Positions 34,261-45,767 of a stretch of DNA of 64,000 nucleotides are shown here, one piece after another. The DNA is from Cordilura impudica. Its lineage: Eukaryota > Arthropoda > Insecta > Diptera > Scathophagidae. The notes beneath the pieces are model-generated. The model saw only the letters and a program-made list of their open reading frames with translations. It had not been told where the DNA came from and made no database searches. Both the position numbers and the translations under genes were made by a program. Each line of letters begins with the position of its first letter. Positions within the stretch are counted from its first letter, which is position 1. The stretch spans positions 191,828,575 to 191,892,574 of the forward strand of contig OY821521.1 of the NCBI GenBank assembly GCA_963682025.1. Reading direction: 5' to 3'.

Positions 34261-35732
34261 CAAGTAAGCGTGTTAAATTCGGCTGGGCCTAATCTTTGAT
34301 ACCCTCTACCTGCATCTTAAACTCAATATTACAACCAATATTGGGCACGGCTACCACTTTAAAACGGTTGTCGGTACTGAAATTTAAATTTCGAATACCA
34401 ATTAAGTTTAAAATTAATTGCTTTTCTTGTTGCCCATTTCTATTATAATTCCTTGTTATAAAAAACAATTATCGTGTCTTCTATAGAAAGAATTCGTTAC
34501 TATTTGAAAAATGACATTATTTTTCTTTTACTAGAGTATAAAACCGCTAATGAAATTCATTATATAACGCAACCAGCGTTATAACACCCAAAGTTTGATT
34601 CCTATGAGAAAGTTTTGAGATAATTCATGATAATTTAAAAAAAATCAACTGATTCTTGGCTAAAAATTTCCAGACATTAATATTAAAAAAAGCAAATTTT
34701 AAAATATTATCTGAATTAGCTAGTAATTTTTAATTTTTGAGTTTTAAGTTTTAATTTTTTATTTTTAGTTTTTTATTTTTTATTATTCATTTTTCAATTT
34801 TCATTATTAATTTTTCATTTACCATTTTCTAATTTCCATTTTTAATTTTTAATTTTTCGTTATTCGTTTTTCATTTTTAATTTTTCATTTCCATTTTTCA
34901 TTTCCATTTTCCATTTTTCCATTTTTCATTTTCAATTTTCATTTTTAATTTTTAATTTTTCAATTTTCGTTTTTCATTTTTGGTTTTTTATTTATAATTT
35001 TACATTTTTTATTTTTCATTTTTCATTTTCCATTTTTAATTTTTCAATTTTCATTTTCCATTTTTCATATCCATTTTTCATTTTTAAATTTTCATTCTTC
35101 ATTTTCCATTTTTCATTTTCCATTTCTCATTTTCCATTTTTAATTTTTCATTTTCCATTTTTAATTTTTCATTTTCCATTTTTAAATTTTCATTCTTCAT
35201 TTACCATTTTTCATTTTCCATTTTTCATTTTCCATTTTTCATTTTTAATTTTTTATTTTCAATTTTTAATTTTTCATTCTTCATTTTTAATTTTTCATTT
35301 TTAATAATTGTCTTTTATTTTTGTTTTTTTATTTTTTATTTTTATTAATTTTTAATTTTTAATATTTAATTTTATGATAAAAAAATATGTGGTAAAACAA
35401 CAATTCGAAGAATTACAACATATACGACATATCTTAAGAAAAACAACAAACACATTGAAAAATTTTATTTTTTCAAGAGTTTTTTCAAAGTTTCATTCAT
35501 ATCTCCTTTGGGATGTTAATAAACGATTTTGTACAAAAACGGTCTAGTTTAGATATTGACGGCGTGATCGTAATTTCCGCAGACAGACGGCCATCGCTAA
35601 ATCAACTTTTCTTGTTATCATGATCAAGAAAATATATAGTATTGGGGTCTCCGGAATTTATTTCGATGCGTTACAAACAGAATGGCAAACCTATATATAG
35701 CCTCTGCCACTCAGGTGTGGAGGGCATAAAAA
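34261..35732 (+). mobile_element. Mini-me-like element (family A), direct orientation
   Basis: Starts 'caagtaagcgtgttaaattc', contains 'taatctttgataccctctac', and ends 'gtgtggagggcataaaaa'. A GACAGACGG tract is at about 35581-35590. It is the opposite-orientation partner of 50-2215: both carry a simple-sequence array between the same flanks. No coding frame. Confidence 0.75.
34725..35370. repeat. T-rich minisatellite (TTTTTCATTTTCCA type) inside family A
   Basis: About 650 bp of units alternating ttttcattttccattttt and tttttaatttttcatt. It is the strand-inverse of the gaaaaatggaaaatg units at 600-1130 and occupies the same internal site of the element. Confidence 0.85.
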
Positions 35733-36680
35733 TAAAAATAAATTATTTTTTTCATTCAATAGTGAATTAAACATTAACCTTAAAAAATATAGAATTCTAC
35801 TTTTTTAACAATAAATGTAGAAATCTGGTTCTAAACTTTCTAAACAAATATGCATAAAGTTTAAACAATAAAATAGGCAATATTTTCCGTCTATATAATC
35901 CGTTGTTGTCTCGCACCGGTCCGACTGTGTTTATACTCTTGGTGTCATTATAAGCAAACACCTTCAGCCGTTCACTGAATGCTCATCAAAAGACAAGACT
36001 TTGAAAGAAGCACATAAAATATAGTTAAACATACAATTTAATTAAATTTATTGATATTTAAACAAATGTTATTTGTTGCTGCTACTTGTTGTTGGCTACC
36101 GTACATAAAAGACGTTATTTATTTACAAAAATTCTTTATGTCTCATATTTTAGAAATTAAAGTGTTACAAGCTTATTATTTGTAAACTATTATCAGATTT
36201 TTATAGATAATTGATTGACTGGAATTGTAGTTTGTTATATTGTATGACAATTTCATAACATTGGCATAAGTGGAGGTATTTTTTTTTTTTTTGGATTTGT
36301 GGTGCGATGATTGGTGGTGCAAACAACCAAAAAATTAACTACAACAAAAGTTATTTTTGTCTAACCAACTGGCAGCAAATGTTTTTATTTACTGTTTGTA
36401 ATCTATTATTACGTTTGTTTTCTATTTTTATTATTATGAAACTAGTTCAGGGACGATCTGCTGTATGACAGTTTTTTTTTTTTTTTAAATATGATTTGTT
36501 ATAAATCTTTTTATTACTTTTGTTTAATAAACTCAATATTTTTATTGTTCATATATATCAAGTGAGAATTATATGAAATATGATTTTTTTATTATTGTAT
36601 GTTCATAAATTTGCATTGATTTTTTTTTTTAAAAGATTTTCTAATTCTTTGATATTTGTTTTTAATTTCAATAATTTTAG
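35733..36680. other. Presumed intron upstream of the SAM exon
   Basis: AT-rich, no repeat end recognised. It ends in a pyrimidine/AT-rich tract and the acceptor ttttag at 36675-36680. Upstream exons of the Caskin-like gene are not visible here. Confidence 0.5.
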
Positions 36681-36914
36681 GGTTCTATTGAAGAATGGTT
36701 ACAGCTTTTACGTTTGGAGGAGTATATACAACCGTTGTTGGATCAAAATTACAAAACCGTTCGTGATGTTACCCAAGTTACTTGGGAAGATCTCGAAGAT
36801 ATTGGTATTGTTAAGTTGGGGCATCAAAAGAAAATTCTACTGGCCATAAAACGTGTCAAAGACATTATTAGTGGCAAATGGAATCCAGGTGGTTCAAACC
36901 CCTACAATCAACAG
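36681..36914 (+). CDS. ckn: Caskin-like scaffold: SAM-domain exon
   Basis: 78 codons, phase 0 at both ends, acceptor ttttag, donor GTATTT. It reads GSIEEWLQLLRLEEYIQPLL, then DVTQVTWEDLEDIGI, then KLGHQKKILLAIKRVKDI. This is a complete SAM domain of the Caskin SAM2 type; the TWEDLxxIGIxKLGHQKK run is very characteristic. Caskins are cytoplasmic neuronal adaptors with ankyrin repeats, an SH3 domain, two SAM domains and a long unstructured tail. In flies the protein works downstream of the LAR receptor phosphatase in motor axon guidance (established). The ankyrin, SH3 and SAM1 exons must lie further upstream and were not found. The donor is weaker than the others; read-through gives only low-complexity residues. 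Confidence 0.85.
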
Positions 36915-39900
36915 GTATTTAAATTAAAAATGTCATTACAAAAAAAATTTTTTTTTATTATTTGTTTTTTATTAAAAATTTATTTATTTATTTGAAAATA
37001 ATTTTTAAGATTTATTATTTATAAAAAAAAAAAATTCAACTTTTTACCGAGATTTTAAAATATATTTTATATGAAAATTAATTTTATAATTTTAAAAATA
37101 TATTTTAAAGATATATATAATAGGGTGGGTAAAATTGTATGGGGCCGAAAAAATCTCCATGGGTTCATCGCGATTCTGGTACAACAATCATTTTCGAGCC
37201 TGCCCAAATTTCGATGAAAATATTTTCATGATATTTTCCATAATACTCATTCAAATTGTAAAAAAAAAAATTATTGAAAATGTATACCGAGTTTTTTTTT
37301 TTGGGTCGGGAAATCCATTTTTCACATTTATTTTTATTTTTAACAGCCGCCAGGGCGCGTTTTCATGCATTTTTTTAGATTTTGTTCACCTTTTTGGGGA
37401 AATTGACGAAACTATTGCACAAATCGACGAATCTTTGACTTTCCTATATATAAAACAGCGCAAAATATTCAGCGCTGAAAATTATGTGGGGTACCCATAT
37501 ACGACATATATCGATTTCATTAAATTTAAGTCAAAAAATTCGTTTTCTATATTTGTTCATTCAAAGAGTAAAAAAAACGAAAATAAAAATAAATGTGAAA
37601 AATAGATTTTCCGACCCAAAAAACCCCCGGTATACACATTTTCAATCATTTTTTTACATTTGAAAGAGTATGTATTATGGAACATATGAAAATATCTTCA
37701 TCGAAATTTTGACAGGCTCGAAAATGATTTTAGAGGTATAGTTCCTTGGGCAAACATACTTGATATGGCCCATAGTACCAGAATCGCGATGAACCCATGG
37801 AGTAAAAATAATTGACCCACCCTAATTTTTTTCTTTTTTATAAAATTAATATTTTTTTCTTTTACTACTAAAGTCTTGGTTATTTTATTTTTTATTATTA
37901 AATATTTTTTATTTTTTTAAGTATAATTTTTTTATTAAAAAGTTATTTATTTATTAACAATAATTTTTAAGATTTAGTTATTATTATTATTTTTTTTTTA
38001 AATTAACTGATATTTTAAAATTTGTTTATATGGAAATTAGTTTTATAATTTTTAAAACTTTTAGTTAAATTTTTTAATTATATTTTTTTTTATAAAAATT
38101 AGTTTTTTTATAAAATCTATATTTTTTTTAATTTAACTATTGAAATCTAGTTTATTTTTAAAAAATTTTAAAATTATTATTTATTGTTTTATTTATTTCT
38201 TTGTTTTGACCCAATTATTATTTTTTTTAATATTAAAAATTAACTTTTAAATTTTTTTATAACATTAAATATTTCTTATAAATAAAATTTTTATACTAAA
38301 ATGTATTTATTTATTTATACAAAAATTTTTGAAATTTAATTATTATTTAAAAAAAATTAACTTTTACCGGGATTATAAAATATTTTTTATTCAAACTATT
38401 AATTTAGTTTTTAACATATTTTTATATAAAATTAGTTGTTTTTATGAAATCAATTTTTCTTTAATTTTTATTTATATTATATTTTTTAAAATCTTGATTT
38501 ATTTTTTTTTATAAATTTTTATTCAATTTTATTTTATAAATTTTTATTTAATTTTTTTTTAAAAATTAGCTTCTTTTTAATTTATTTATTTATTTTATTA
38601 AAAATATATTTATTTATTAATGACATACTCTTTAAAATTTAATTATTATTTTAGAAAAACTTGAAATTTTCACTGATATTTTAAAATATATTTTATATGA
38701 AAATTAGTTGCATCATTTTTAAAATTTTATGATAATTATAATTGTTGTTTTTAAATCTATTTTTTTTTTTTTTATTTATATTTTATATTTTATAAAATAT
38801 ATTTATAATATATATAATTTTATAAAATCTTAAATTATTGTTTTAATTTTTTTTATCAATTATAATTTTTTTTTTAATTTTTGTAATAGTTAAATACTTC
38901 TTATAAATTAAATCTTTTTATCTTTGTTAATAACAAAATTTTTAAAATTAATTATTAAAAAAATTTAACTTTTACCGGGATTTTGAATATATTTTTATAT
39001 GATAATTAAAATTAGTAGTAGTTTTGAAAATATATTTTTTATGAATATATATTTTTTTTGTGATTTAATATTACTTTAACCATCTTAATATTACCAAATT
39101 TTTTTTTTTTTTATTTTAAAAATTAGCATCTTTTAAAATTATATAATAGTATTAAATATTTCTTATGAATTTAATTTTTGATTACAAATTTATTAATAAC
39201 AATTTATTATAAAAAAAATTTCAAATTTTCACTGAGATTTTAAAATAAATTTTATATGAAAATTAGTTTTACAATTTTTAAAATTCTATAAAATTTTATA
39301 AAAATTTTTTTATAAAATCAAAAATTTACTTAATTTCTTTTAATTTTAAAAATAATAAAAATAAATAAATAAATATTTCTTATAAATTAAATTTTTTGAT
39401 TAGAAAGTTATTTATATATTAATAACAGTATTTTTTTTTTAATTATGTATTATTAAAAAAAAAATGATTTTCAACTGTTCACTGACATTTTAAAATATAT
39501 TTTATATGAAAATTATAATTTATAATTTTTAATACTTTTGGTTGAGTTTTAAAAATATTTTTTTATGTATATTAGTTTTCTTTATAAAATTAAATTTTTT
39601 AATTGAATTTATGATTTATTATGGATTTAATTTAATTTCTTTTTTTGCTTTTAATTTATTGTTAAAAAAATGTTTTTCTCAATTTTTTTTAAATTTTAAA
39701 AATTTACTTTTTAAAGTTTTTTTAATTTCTTATATTAGCTCTTTTAACGTTTTTTTAATTGTTTTAAATATTTCTTTTAAATTTATTTTTTATTAAAAAT
39801 TATTTATTTAATATTTCACTTCATTTTCATCAATATAAAAATGTATAACTTTTACCTGCGTATTTTTCAAGTCTTTATTTTATAAGAATTAGTTTTAATA

Positions 39901-40012
39901 TTTTCTTTAAAAATTATTTTTTTGTAATTTTAATTTATTATTTTTATATATATTTTTGTTTATGTATATTTTTTTAATATAATTTTCATTTAAAAATTTT
40001 CATTTCATTTAG
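36915..40012. other. Caskin-like gene intron (3.1 kb)
   Basis: It holds the fold-back element at 37121-37824. The remainder is T-rich low-complexity DNA with a recurring word set (ataattttta, aaaattaactttta, accgggattttaaaatat, tttatatgaaaattagtt at about 37070, 38020, 38690, 38990, 39250 and 39500), suggesting a degenerate repeat of several hundred bp. No coding signal. Confidence 0.6.
37121..37824. mobile_element. Fold-back MITE, TAGGGTGGGT termini, in an intron
   Basis: Left arm starts TAGGGTGGGTAAAATTGTAT and includes ccatgggttcatcgcgattc. The right arm carries the inverse (gaatcgcgatgaacccatgg) and ends ACCCACCCTA at 37824. Pairing extends through most of the 704 bp (tatgaaaatatcttcatcgaaatttt against its partner; the ccgacccaaaa/ttttgggtcgg pair), so the arms are about 280 bp. 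The frame at 37135-37605 is repeat-derived. Its terminal TAGGGTGG resembles the element at 12206-13065. Confidence 0.8.
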
Positions 40013-40186
40013 ATTTATTCAAAACCCTGGCTTCAATTGCCTCCCACCCCCACTTATTTGCCCACTACTCGCGTTTCTTGGGATGATTCTCAAATTTATG
40101 CCAATACGTCTCCTACAACCGATACTTACTATTGCACTGGTAGTAATCATGAATGTTGTAATGGCAATGATGTTGTTTTAATTAAG
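40013..40186 (+). CDS. ckn: Caskin-like scaffold: exon after the SAM exon
   Basis: 58 codons, phase 0 to phase 0, acceptor catttag, donor gtaata. Reads IYSKPWLQLPPTPTYLPTTR, then VSWDDSQIYANTSPTTDTYY, ending NGNDVVLIK. Proline/threonine-rich tail sequence with no named domain. It is supported as an exon by its open frame, codon-like composition against the T-rich surroundings, and phase agreement with both neighbours. Confidence 0.8.
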
Positions 40187-40324
40187 GTAATATAAACGAA
40201 TTAAAAAAATAATAAAGAAAATAATGATCGATTTTAGGGAAAATGCTTTCATATTTTAAACAAAAAAGGGGATAAATTTGTGTATAGAAATATGTTACAA
40301 AAACATTTGTTATAAAAAAAAGAG

Positions 40325-40660
40325 TAGGCTATTGTCCAGTTGATCTCATAATGCCTTACAGAGAAAATCCGTTTACCAGTCGATCTAGCCGTATGTGGAA
40401 TAAACTCCCCACACAAGTCTCATTACTCACTAGAACTATAATTTATAAGATTTTTGTCTTGTTGTGCTAGGTCATTAAATAATAATAAAAAATAATAAAA
40501 AATAAGTCTTTCCTGACAGTTACAATCTAATAAAATTTAAGTCAAATATCCACAAACACTACTACCTCTTTCCTTCTTCCCATAATCTATATTCCTGAGA
40601 TCAAGACTCCCCTGAGTGTTTGTTTATAATAAAAAAAAATAATTTTCTTATGTGAAAAAA
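40325..40660 (+). pseudogene. Non-LTR retrotransposon 3' fragment in an intron
   Basis: One frame reads ENPFTSRSSRMWNKLPTQVS, the type of C-terminal sequence (SR..R.WN.LP) that ends non-LTR reverse transcriptase ORFs. It is followed by a short A-rich untranslated tail with taataataaaaaataa. Only the last ~40 codons remain. It is probably a different copy or family from the element at 45768-46972. Confidence 0.45.
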
Positions 40661-40864
40661 TTAACTAAACCAAATTTTTGACTAATAAAAATAAAAATTT
40701 TTATAATTTTTAACTTTTATTTTTATTTAAAAAAAATTTTTTTTTATTTTTATTTTTAAGTTTTTTTTTTACTTTCATTTTGAGTTTATTTTATATTTTT
40801 CCCCAACTAACTTTGCCATACCTACAATTTTAAACGTCTTTTGATTTTTCCGCCACCAAATTAG

Positions 40865-41116
40865 GTACGTCAACCACGTGGCAAAAGTTTAGAATCACTG
40901 GAGGATATACACGATAACAGTACGCGCAGCCATTTGACCTTTAGTCATTATACCACTACCGACTATGGTCACTTTGCTCATCCCACACAATTGCAACAAC
41001 ATCAACAAGCCTTGCAACAGCAACATCATTTACAACAAGCAGCTTTAATGGCAGGCGGAGCAGCTAATGCTGCTGGTGGAGGACCACAACGTTTGTTAGG
41101 CAATCCGGCCAATATG
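40865..41116 (+). CDS. ckn: Caskin-like scaffold: tail exon with Gln/His-rich stretch
   Basis: 84 codons, phase 0, acceptor aaattag, donor gtaagt. Begins VRQPRGKSLESLEDIHDNST, continues HLTFSHYTTTDYGHF, then a QLQQHQQALQQQHHLQQ run and an Ala/Gly stretch, ending LLGNPANM. The SLESLEDIHDNSTRS block is the conserved part; the polyGln/His section is typical of fly neuronal scaffolds and is likely disordered. Confidence 0.85.
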
Positions 41117-41179
41117 GTAAGTGGACTTGAAAATTTCCAAATTTTTTTTTATCTGTTAAATACATTTTTCTCCTTGTAG

Positions 41180-41485
41180 AATTGGCGCCGTTCTTATGAT
41201 GATGGTGATATAACACCCACAAATGATGCTGCAGCTCGTGAACTTATGTATGAGGAGGGTGGCGGTACTTTGCCCCGTCAACAGCGTGGCATATTACAAA
41301 GAGCCGTTTTAAATAGTATGCCACCGCTGGAACATCATCATTATATGAATGCGGCTGCGGCCGCTGAATATGTCTGTCATGCTGGTGGCCTGCAATCATC
41401 GAATGTTAATGTGCCACCGGGTTCAGCTGGCGGAATAACAACAGTGGGAGCTGCCAATGTTTTAGATGGTTCCAGTTTAACTAAT
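41180..41485 (+). CDS. ckn: Caskin-like scaffold: tail exon
   Basis: 102 codons, phase 0, separated from the previous exon by a 63-bp intron (acceptor cttgtag, donor gtaagt). Reads NWRRSYDDGDITPTNDAAAR, then a Gly-rich, Arg/Gln segment (TLPRQQRGILQR), then HHHY, AAAAAE and small-residue-rich sequence ending NVLDGSSLTN. No folded domain recognised. Confidence 0.85.
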
Positions 41486-41544
41486 GTAAGTTTTCCCATT
41501 ATCAAGAATGAATAACTAATTTTATAATAATAAAACGATTATAG

Positions 41545-41853
41545 CCCTATTTAACTGGAAGTCCTATGGCTACTAAGAAAATAGCTCCCGAACCACCGAG
41601 GCGCCATTGTAGTATACGAAATTCACGTAATTTAGGTCAGGATGGGTCACAATTAAATCCTGCTTCAGCCGCCGCTCAGGGTATAGCTACAAATATGTAT
41701 TATAGTTCGGTCGGTGTGGGTCCTAATGCCGCCTCTATGCATCCTCATGCTGCATATTTACAACAACAGGCCTCCCAGCCTATATATGCCAACTATGCCA
41801 CCATTCAGCAAACCACCGCCGAAATACATTGTGAGAAATTCCACGACAATAAG
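41545..41853 (+). CDS. ckn: Caskin-like scaffold: tail exon with PEPPRR motif
   Basis: 103 codons, phase 0, after a 59-bp intron (acceptor gattatag, donor gtatgt). Contains KKIAPEPPRRHCSIRNSR, a basic proline motif that could bind an SH3 domain (inference), then QASQPIYANYATIQQ, with Tyr residues in YxN/YAT contexts that could be phosphorylation sites. Ends HCEKFHDNK. Confidence 0.85.
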
Positions 41854-41929
41854 GTATGTTTTCGTTACAGTCTACTTCTTCTTATAGAAAGAAATCGCTG
41901 TCACTGTTTTTCTAAACAAAAATTCTTAG

Positions 41930-41981
41930 AATTTGAGTTTGTTATTCTATAAAAGAATTGTCAGAATCTGAGTCTTGTTTT

Positions 41982-42020
<39 letters not shown>

Positions 42021-43265
42021 TAGAAATATTCTCAGAATCTGAGATCGTTTTTCTAAGAAAATTTTCAGAATCTACGACGGTTTTTCTATGGAAAAGTCTG
42101 AGACTTTTTTTTTTTTTTTTTCTTTGATAAAAAAAATATTGTCATAATCTGTGACTTGTTTATAAACTTGTTTTCTATAGAAAAATGCTTAGAATCTGAA
42201 TAAACATTTTAAAAGAAAAATTCTGACGCTAGTATAATTTAGATAAATTTTAAGAATCTGAAATGGTCTTTCTATAGAAAAATTCTTAGAATCTGGGAAT
42301 GTACTTCTATACACAGATTCGAAACATTTCGAGACATTTATGTTAGAAAAAATTTTAGAATCTGAAATTGTTTTTCTTTAGAATAATCATTAGAATCTGA
42401 GACTTTTTTCAAAAGAAATATTACCACAACTGAGATTATTTTTCTACAAAACTATATTTGGAATTGAGACTGCCTATAGAAATATTCTCAGAATCTAAAA
42501 TGGGTTTTCTTTGGTACTGTTTTTAGAATCGAAGTTTGTTTTTCTACAGACAAAATTGTCTTTTTATAGAAAAATACTTAGAATCTTTAGAAGCTGAAAT
42601 TTTTTTTCTTTAGAATAATCCTTAGAATCTGAGATTTTTCTAAAGAAATATCACAACTGAGATTATTTATCTACAAAAACATATTTAGAATTGAGACTGC
42701 CTGACTGACTGACTGAATTTGAGTTTGTTATTCTACAAAAGAATCTGAGTCTTGTCAGAATCTGAGTCTTGTTTTTTTTTTTTTTTTGTAGAAATATTTT
42801 CAGAATCTGAGATCGTTTTTCTAAGAAAATTTTCAGAATCTTGGACGGGTTTTCTATTGAAAAACCTGAAACTTTTTTTGTATAAAAAAAATATTGTTAT
42901 AATCTGTGACTTGTTTATAAACTTGTTTTCTATAGAGAAATGCTTAGAATCTGAATAAACATTTTAAAAGAATAATTCTGACATTACTATAATTTAGACA
43001 AATTTTTAGAATCTTGTCTTTCTATAGAAAAATTCTTAGAATCTTTAGAATCTGAAATTGTTTTTCTTTAGAATAATTCTTAGAATCTGAAACTTTTTTC
43101 TAAAGAAATATTACCACAACTGAGATTATTTTTCTACAAAACTATATTTGGAATTAAGACTGCCTATAGAAATATTCTCACAATCTGAGATGGGTTTTCT
43201 TTAGTACTGTTTTTGGAATCGAAATTTGTTTTTCTACAGACAAACTATTATCAAAGCCTGTTTAT
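41930..43265. repeat. Intronic ~0.6-0.8-kb tandem duplication built of CTTAGAATCTGA units
   Basis: 41930 to about 42565 and 42714 to about 43265 are near copies. Matching words in order are 'gaatttgagtttgttattct', a long T run, 'gagatcgtttttctaagaaa', 'aatctgtgacttgtttataa', 'ttaccacaactgagattatt' and 'gactgcctatagaaatattc'. A partial third copy lies between (about 42590-42705). Within each copy, 'ttctatagaaaaattcttagaatctga' variants recur every ~40-60 bp, so the segment is itself made of shorter repeats. The long T run (about 41979-42019) varies greatly between copies. Confidence 0.85.
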
Positions 43266-43899
43266 CTATAGAAAAATTGTTGGTATGTGAGACTTTTTTG
43301 CTATATAAATGTTCTTAGAATCTGAAATAAAGTACGATTGTTGGCCGATAGTTCGTATGATAGAACTCGTTTAGTGTAGAAATAATTAAGAAATTATTAC
43401 ATTTATAGGGCCTTCTGCACAAAAGATCCAATTAAGAAATATTTTATCTTAGGCAAATTTTTCAAAATAGTTGAAATATTCTTAATTTAAAAAGCCCTAA
43501 AATTATACTTAACTTTTATAGTGTCCAAAGTAAAAATTCTTGTACTCTATCAAATGCTAAAAAAATATAAATTTAGAAATTTCACCACTCGCTTATCACT
43601 GCCGTATTTAGCCGCAGGTTAAAGTCGATTATTCTTTTTATTCAAACTCGATTGGTTTTTAACAAACAACTGCTGAAACTAGTTCTTAGACCCAGATTTT
43701 GAGATATCAGTTAAACCTAGTTCTGTTAAACCCAGAATTTATTCATCAATTCCTTTATGAATTTGGACTAAGTTTAACTAAGTTTAACTGACATCTCAAA
43801 AACTGGGCTTTAGTCAGATAAATATTATATTGAAACATATTAAAGTCATTGGTGAAAGAACCACTTCAAGAACATATGATATCGTTTCTAAAAATTGAC

Positions 43900-45060
43900 T
43901 TTCTAAAAGGTACCTTTTTTTAATAAGTGCCCTTTCTTAATAGACATTTTCTTATAAAAGTAGCCTTTCTTACAAAAATGGCATATCGTAAAATGTATAT
44001 TTTCTTACAAAAGTACCCTTTTTTAAAAAACAAACCATTCTAAAAAGCACATTTTCTTATAAATATACTTTTTAAACTCATTCTTTTAACTCATACTCCT
44101 GTCTGTCTGTCTGTCTGTCGTGGGTTAACCCCATTCCCCCTTATCCAATTGATCTGAAACTTGGCTCATAGTCTTGTTGTGACTACACATAATTTTGGGG
44201 TAGTCACGCACAGTCACGTATAGTCACGGAGTGATCTAAATGTCATTTCCCCTTATCCGATCGATCTCAAACTAGGTCCATACACTTGCTGTGAAAAAAA
44301 GATTAACTTTGACTTAGTCACGCACAGTCACGTATGGTCACGCACAGTCACGGAGTGATCTAAATGTCATTTATCCTCATTCGATCGATCTGAAACTTGG
44401 TCGATATACTTGCTGTAAAGAAAGATCAACTTCTACATAGTCACGAATAGTCACGCACAGTCACGAAGTGATTTAAAACCCATTTCTCCTTATCCGATCG
44501 ATCTGAAACTTGGTCGACAGACTTGCTGTGAAAAAAGATTAACTTTGACATAGTCACGCACAGTCACGCATAGTCACGCACAGTCACGGAGAGATTAAAA
44601 CCTCACTTCCCCTCATCCCATCGATCTGAAACTTTGTGCATAAACTTGTTGGGGCCAAAAAATAATTTTAAGATAGTCACATACAGTCACGGATATATTC
44701 AAAACTCATATGCATAAGGAAAGAAAGAGTTTTAATAAAAACTGTGTTTTTATGGGTTAGATTATTTATAGAAATAAAGTAAATTTTTATTTAAAAGTAA
44801 GTTTTTGTTGAACGGCACCTTTAATAAATAGTATTAGTAGTACTATTTCTTTATTTACAATAAAAATAATTTTACTTATTTTAAAATAATTAATAACAAA
44901 GTACCTTTCTTAAGAAAGTACCTTATAAAAGTTTTTTTTCTTAAACAAGTTTTTTTTTTCTTAAAATAGTATATTTTCTTAAAAAGTTTATTTTTTTAAA
45001 AATACCTTTTCTTAAGAAAGTAAATTTTCTTAAAAAGAATTTCCTTTTCTTAAAATGTTA
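43900..45060. repeat. TTTTCTTAAAAAAGTACC minisatellite, interrupted
   Basis: Degenerate 17-20-bp units of tttcttaaaaaagtacctt occupy about 43900-44095 and 44890-45060, either side of the AGTCACG array. The same unit flanks the family A piece at 48930-49136 and 52129-52290. Confidence 0.75.
44100..44700. repeat. ~110-120-bp minisatellite with AGTCACGCAC subrepeats
   Basis: About five units: 'cttatccgatcgatctgaaa', 'cttggtc.ata.acttgctgtga', then several agtcacgcac/agtcacgtat decamers and 'ggagtgatctaaa'. Unit starts are near 44143, 44254, 44374, 44488 and 44611. A (gtct)5 run precedes it at 44101-44119. Confidence 0.85.
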
Positions 45061-45063
45061 CCT

Positions 45064-45705
45064 AGATCCATCTTTTATTACTCCAACCACTTTCTGAGTC
45101 GATTTAGCGACGTCCGTCTGTCCGTCCATCCGACCATAAACCTTGTAATCCAACTACATGTCGTAAACGTAAATATATTTTGATGAAATTTAGCTTCTAT
45201 CGACCATAGCATGAACGCTATTGGAATTGGTGTAAATCGGTTCTGTTCAGACCTAGTCCCCATACAAATGGCCCCTATGAAATCGTCTTAAATATCGATA
45301 ATATCCAAATTATCATATAGATCTCGGTCAAATTGGGTTTGTGTATGTTTCTAACATCCATTTATCAGTAGTCCAAAAATAAACCCTATAGGACAATTCT
45401 TAGTCATAGCCCCCATATGAAGCTAATTCCCGATCTTCACTTAACTTCACTTAAAAACAAAAATATTGCACAGATTTTTCTCAAATTTGCTTTCTATATG
45501 TTTTTGCAAAAAAGAAGTGACTACCAAATATGGTCAGGCTCGATCCATATAAATATAACATCCGATATGAACTTTTTCATATCCGAAGGCAAAAAAATTA
45601 ATAACAATGCCACTCAAATTTGGTGTATGCTTATTTTCTATATCTAATTAGTTGACCTAAGAGATGGGGTCTCTAAACGCATGGTATAAAGTATCGTATA
45701 CTTGT
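45064..45705 (-). mobile_element. Mini-me-like element (family B), inverted copy
   Basis: Carries gtccgtctgtccgtccatcc (45111-45130) and is co-linear with the reverse complement of 28553-29240, ending near 'ctaaacgcatggtataaagt'. Frames 45078-45263 and 45417-45647 are repeat sequence. Confidence 0.7.
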
Positions 45706-45767
45706 TTTTATTTCAATTCTTGCTGATATACAATATTTTATGTTTTTCATTCGGTGCAAAAATTATC

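Noticed and set aside
37135..37605. 156-residue frame downstream of the SAM exon
   Set aside because: Entirely inside the fold-back MITE, with no codon bias or domain, and interrupted by the palindrome logic of the element.
43100..44120. Possible CRISPR-like regular array in the intron repeats
   Set aside because: Units are adjacent and degenerate, without unique spacers; the genome is clearly an animal nuclear one.
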